The notes beneath the pieces are model-generated. The model saw only the letters and a list, made by a program, of their open reading frames with translations, did not search any database and was not told the origin of the DNA. Below are positions 60,501 to 64,000 of a DNA stretch of 64,000 nucleotides, piece by piece (the first letter of the stretch is position 1; each line of letters opens with the position of its first letter). The position numbers and the translations under genes are program-made. Origin of the DNA: Agelas oroides (lineage: Eukaryota; Porifera; Demospongiae; Agelasida; Agelasidae); assembly GCA_949130485.1 (NCBI GenBank), contig OX422184.1:14296405-14360404 (forward strand). The letters are read 5' to 3'.

Positions 60501-62565
60501 TCTAGTTTGTGTCGGATGAATACCCTCTGTGCCGGTGCTGTTGCATTTGGATCATTTTCAAAGCGTATTCTGTAATCCATGGTTAGGTCTGGTGGAATGA
60601 AGTGGGCATCTCCGAAACCAGCTGGACCAAGAATGTCATTCTGGAAGGGAAGATAAAAAGAGTCTCCTTTATGGTAGCAGAGTTAAATGTACATGTGACT
60701 TTATAGAAGTAAAGGAGTCGTCTGAAGAATACAATTAGTGAGTACATTGCCTTGCCTTCTGTTTAACACAGCTTGACACATTTATGATATTTAACTAGGC
60801 ATATTTATGCATACAGAGACTTCAAAATGCACTACCAGTATCTGCCTCAACACCTGATGATTATAATTACTCATAGCAAAGATTTTTGAAAGGCAGCTGC
60901 ACAAACAGACACTACCTAATGTATGGATAAGGTTCTGATGGCACATACTGAGTGGCTGCTGGGTATGCGACTGGGGCATTTCAGACCCACCTGTGCAGTA
61001 GAGGATTGTGAGGGCAGGTGGTTGTACAGTTGTTGTAGCTCTGTGGCATAGCACTGGCTGCACAAGCCAATATTTGGGTGACTGCTGGTCTTTTCACTTT
61101 CATCTATTTTCACAACGAAATTCTCTTTATTCCAATGTGAGGCAAGGTTTCTAAGCATTAGAATTGGACTCAAACAATCTTAAAAGCTGAACAGCAATAA
61201 GAAAGCTTCCTAGACCATCCAAGTGAAGTGAAATTGCAATTTCTGGTTACGCCACTGTTGGTATAGTAACTAGTAAGCAAATGTGTCTCTTGTTCTGTGT
61301 TTAGTGATATGTATATTCTCAAATATTGGCATAACTGACTTTAGCTGTAATTGATAGCCATGCCCGCAATTGTAATTTCCATGTTGTCATGCAAATAGCT
61401 CAGTGATTTATATACATAAATCATGTTTGATCTGGTCTTTAATGTTTACAAAGAGAAATGCATTAAAAGGTTGGGGTGGCATGCCTGTATGGTTCCTAAA
61501 CTGTTACAGGAAGCATGCAGTATAGCAGTTCTTTGATGTGCACTTACCGGATCACGTGAACGGATCCATTCAATTGAATCATCCCACAGATCATCCCACA
61601 GATCATCACGTACGTCCATCCACAGTGAATCAAACACGTTCTTGAAGAAGTCAGTTAAATGATTTAATATATATCCCTCTCTTAGGTGTGTTTTCAAGCG
61701 GTTCTTCAATGCTGCCCGGATGGAATTATACCATCGTATATTATCTGTGTCTGGACAGATAAAATAATAGCTCAAGTTATCAAATGTCATTACAGTTAGA
61801 ATTTTGTAGTTTGTACTTGGCCTAATATGCTTGTACACAGCTGCAGGTGCTGCTGCTTGTTTTGTCTACTGCATGAAGTGTGGACCTTGAGAATGACACA
61901 GTCTAGTACGTATGCTCTCTTGACCTCACCATTTGCAAGGTTTTCTGCCACTTGTGGAAACCTACGGCATGTACACTTACTTACTGAAAGCACGGTCAGT
62001 AATGCTCCTGAGTTATGATAAATGGCAATGAATGAAAATTTGATGGATCCAAGAGGCTGTAAAATTTAATATTTCCTAGGGGAGCACAGATCCCCCCTAC
62101 ATAGATATTTCTTTGTTTTGCGCAGAATTTCTCATGAACACCGAATGCCCATGCTGTGCCAGGGCATCTTCTGTGTCCTGGTAACACCACTGCCAGACAT
62201 CACAGTTTGCTTTTTGCTGAGTAGATATGCCTAAGTACAGATGTGTAGGTTTGATGACATTTACTTACATTTCATTATGGATTCAGATAACTCCTTGGGT
62301 ATTACTGTGGAAAAGAAGCACATTCAGTGTAGATTTAGTCAAGTCATCAATTCACATAACTATTTACGTTAGAAAAAATTATGACATCAAGTTGACTTAC
62401 TCTCATTGAGTTTATGACCCAAATACTTTTTTGGAAGGTAATCAAAGATTAGATTGGTGAGTGCTCCTTGTGCTGCTTCAGAAAGTGACTCTCCTTTCAC
62501 CACATTTTTAGCAAAGTCACTTGCAAATGTTCCTAGCGCAGGTAAAACGATGTCCTTCACAATAC
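47797..62565 (-). CDS. Large modular secreted/matrix protein: bacterial-like modules + EGF + TIL + Kunitz (5'-incomplete)
   Basis: Sixteen exons on the minus strand, 5' to 3': 62401-62565, 62269-62304, 61548-61750, 60410-60640, 59710-59821, 59385-59569, 56844-56976, 56430-56711, 53392-54051, 51546-51599, 50423-50545, 49788-49901, 49106-49384, 48455-48745, 48094-48270, 47797-47906. They give a continuous frame of 1050 aa ending at TAG. All junctions are GT-AG except a GC donor at 59709. Domain order: helical segment; [10 protein letters not shown]-type module; FTVRPK...[11 protein letters not shown] module; Fn3-like module; EGF; two VCBS/cadherin-like repeats; EGF pair (one calcium-binding type); TIL; Cys-containing linker; Kunitz; short Thr/Pro-rich tail. 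No membrane segment is seen after the Kunitz domain, so secretion is likely; the signal peptide must be in an upstream exon not found in the window. Substrate or partner unknown. Confidence 0.85.
47907..47998. repeat. (TG)n/(CA)n microsatellite at a splice acceptor
   Basis: Read on the minus strand, a (CA)n run ends ...CACACACAG directly against the last exon of the modular gene at 47906, so the microsatellite supplies the 3' splice site. Confidence 0.85.
51703..53076. repeat. 53-bp minisatellite, 26 copies
   Basis: The unit begins CTCTAAGAGGGTGTATGATC and ends GTTCGCACAA. Copies start at 51703 and every 53 bp to 53028. They are identical except for one T/C position (CAATCC or CAACCC): 16 T copies and 10 C copies. 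It lies wholly in the intron between exons 53392-54051 and 51546-51599 of the modular gene. Confidence 0.97.
53392..54051 (-). CDS. Modular gene, exon 9: two VCBS/cadherin-like repeats
   Basis: A 660-nt exon encodes two related repeats separated by [13 protein letters not shown]. The second has [18 protein letters not shown] and [16 protein letters not shown], which resemble the bacterial adhesin pattern 'DGSE-L-I-I-GVP-G-TLS'. N-glycosylation sites are frequent (NIT, NVT, NFT, NTT). Confidence 0.7.
54052..56429. other. 2.4-kb intron of the modular gene with no recognised element
   Basis: A plus-strand open frame of 121 codons at 54062-54427 lies against the coding strand of the host gene and has no recognisable family. 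Short repeats of ACTGGACTGGATT occur at about 54485-54535, and GCGCCTAATAAATAAT-like repeats at about 55170-55260. Confidence 0.4.
56430..56976 (-). CDS. Modular gene, exons 7-8: Fn3/Ig-like module and EGF domain
   Basis: Exon 56844-56976 begins IDSSNPTL and contains [12 protein letters not shown]. Exon 56430-56711 contains [19 protein letters not shown], together resembling the bacterial 'SGI-YDIYVS...Y-FYSVATDNAGN' module. It is followed by an EGF-like domain with six cysteines ([26 protein letters not shown]). The EGF part is secure. Confidence 0.75.
57298..57343. repeat. Hairpin containing an inverted copy of exon sequence
   Basis: TGCTATATCATCTCTTG and its complement form a 17-bp-arm hairpin. 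Bases 57313-57343 (31 nt) are the exact reverse complement of 56640-56670, inside the exon 56430-56711, which encodes [10 protein letters not shown]. Confidence 0.85.
58675..59012. mobile_element. MITE, TAGTCTCG family, with exact 9-bp duplication
   Basis: TAGTCTCGTACCCAGACTCC pairs with GGGGGTCTGGGTTCGAGACTA. GTTGAATGA lies on both sides. It is in the intron between exons 59385-59569 and 56844-56976. Confidence 0.87.
59385..62565 (-). CDS. Modular gene, exons 1-6 in view: helical part and bacterial-like repeats
   Basis: The first three exons encode a charged helical stretch with the local repeat [10 protein letters not shown]. Exon 60410-60640 encodes [10 protein letters not shown]...[16 protein letters not shown]...[10 protein letters not shown], and exon 59385-59569 encodes [34 protein letters not shown]. 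From memory of family patterns, these match large secreted repeat proteins of planctomycetes and cyanobacteria (DUF11/DUF7619-like beta-sandwiches ending NTID). The similarity is by eye; the module name is tentative. Confidence 0.7.
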
Positions 62566-64000
62566 CTGAAGGTGAAAAATAGTTAAGTTATTTTCACCCC
62601 TCAAATTGAACTTGGACATCATCATTAGACTTACCACAGTTTTATTTATACAATCTAACAGCAATGCTTCATTAAAATATGAAAAATGGACAAAAGGTTG
62701 TTGATTGTCATTAATTAGTTTGGCTTATTTCAGGCATACTTTGGGTGTAAATGACCTATTTCTTTGGAAGTAGTGAGATATTGCTGTAGATACCTATATA
62801 GAAAACTTTGAAGTTTCTATAATTATTCCCTATCTCTTCACCACAAACATGAACACAAAGCCTCCTCCACTATCCACTTCAGTGTTAGCTCCAGGACATC
62901 ATTTATGAGATCATCTATGACCCCTCCCTTGACAACAACGCCTCCCTTGACCACAACCCCACCCTCGACCACATCCCACCCTCAAACACAATGCCTCCTT
63001 CAACCACAACCCACCCTCGACCACAACCCACCCTTGACCATGCCTCCCTCAACCACAACCCCACCCTCGACCACAACTCCTCCTTCGACCATGACCCCTC
63101 CCTCTACCATGCCCCTACCCTTGACCTTCCCTCCATCATCTATGCCATCGCTGATCCCAAGCCAGTGTGTACTTGCTATGCATCTGAGAATGACGGGTAA
63201 TCCATGGCAAAAGTTAGCTGCCAATTCCAGCAAAGGCAGCTAAACAATTAGTACTAGTAATGTGTCAGTGCTGTTATGTTAGGTTTAATATTCTCAGTTA
63301 CATTGTGAAGTAAGCACTGTTTAATCAAATGCAACCACAACTTCATAACATTAACAAAAAGGTACAGAAACAAGAAACATTTGGTCAGGGGATGAGGCCA
63401 GCACTCAGCTGAACCCAACTAATACTTTGGCCAGGCCTGTACCATAGTTAATAGAAGGCTGCCGTAGACAAACTATCTGATACAAAGCTGAAGAATAACT
63501 GATGTGGTACATAAAAAAGCCTTGGACCAGTTTAGAGCGGACTTTTCAAGTCTTTTCAGCACTTTTAATGGGGTGGCCCTTTTTTTCTGTGCCACCCTAC
63601 ATTTGGAGTGCTACCATAGCTACTCCATGAGAGACGGTCTGACTTTTCGCTCTCTTAATGTACTATTTCAAATATTAACCAGGTTGTCTGCTATGTAAAG
63701 TAGCCACTTATCTAAATTGTATGAACCTTTCCAGTAGCTACATTTCCAAAAGTGGTCAGTCCTGTTTTTATAGTGACTAAGGTTTGACCCATAGTCTTGC
63801 GATGATTGGAAAGGGACCAGTCTCTTGAAGACCAGTATTATAGGATGTTGCCAGCTAGTGTTGGTGCTTCCCTACTTAACACAACAACTACTGGACAAAG
63901 CCAGGGGACACGTTTACCATAGTGTGTGTACGCCACTTTGAGTACAACTTGAAATCTTTAGTAACACACAACCATTTGTAACAGGAATGTGGCTTTTGTA
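62566..64000. other. Upstream region or intron of the modular gene
   Basis: The first exon in view begins in mid-codon (phase 1), so at least one upstream exon must exist. A donor-like ACTGTG|GTAAGT at about 62634 leads into a very short intron (about 70 nt) but the preceding minus-strand sequence is full of stops. No convincing exon was found before 64000. Confidence 0.4.
62916..63130. repeat. C/A-rich imperfect minisatellite
   Basis: Irregular repetition of CCTCCCTTGACCACAACCCC and CACCCTCGACCACAAC, about 10-18 bp period. The Pro/Thr-rich plus-strand frame (STTTPPSTTTPPSTM) is a translation of this repeat and opposes the neighbouring gene; I do not treat it as coding. Confidence 0.7.

Noticed and set aside
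62905-63243. Pro/Thr-rich mucin-like plus-strand frame
   Set aside because: Follows an irregular C/A-rich minisatellite, antisense to the neighbouring gene, without signal peptide or splice sites.

Overview
The window looks like nuclear DNA of an early-branching animal, most likely a sponge. This is inferred from three things: intron-rich genes with clean GT-AG junctions, an intronless gene with Pmp-type repeats fused to a multi-pass membrane domain (a family I associate with sponges), and a very heavy load of short non-autonomous DNA transposons. No bacterial operon structure is present. I found no rRNA, complete tRNA or CRISPR array.

Layout. At 1-7000 there is one recognisable coding exon, the N-terminal exon of MYG1 (minus strand, 4100-4383), among MITEs and repeats. 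At 7058-8050 lies an intronless secreted trypsin-fold gene (plus) in which all three catalytic-triad residues appear replaced. From 14039 to 38317 runs an 18-exon ankyrin-TRP channel gene of the TRPA type (plus, 923 aa). I assembled it exon by exon with splice phases agreeing at every junction. Many of its introns carry a MITE, hairpin or microsatellite. At 38934-40086 is a roughly 1.15 kb near-perfect palindrome, followed directly by another inverted-repeat element. At 42086-45709 lies the 1207-aa intronless Pmp-repeat membrane protein (minus), with a decayed fragment of a paralogue at 46516-46757. From 47797 to at least 62565 is a 16-exon (5'-incomplete) minus-strand gene for a large secreted or matrix protein. 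It joins bacterial-looking beta-sandwich modules to EGF, TIL and a textbook Kunitz domain. One of its introns holds a 26-copy, 53-bp minisatellite.

Mobile DNA. A family of hairpin MITEs with ends TAGYCTYG...CRAGRCTA recurs throughout. Eight copies carry a 9-bp target-site duplication (seven exact, one with a single mismatch), which fits a Mutator-like (MULE) origin. Single examples with hAT-like (8 bp), TTAA (piggyBac-like) and TA (pogo/Tc1-like) duplications are also present, as are tRNA-derived SINE heads.

The genes do not form one pathway. They are unrelated neighbours: an ion channel, a probable pseudoprotease, two extracellular or adhesive proteins and a metabolic/nuclease gene fragment. 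All coordinates and splice models come from reading the sequence; no database search was possible.
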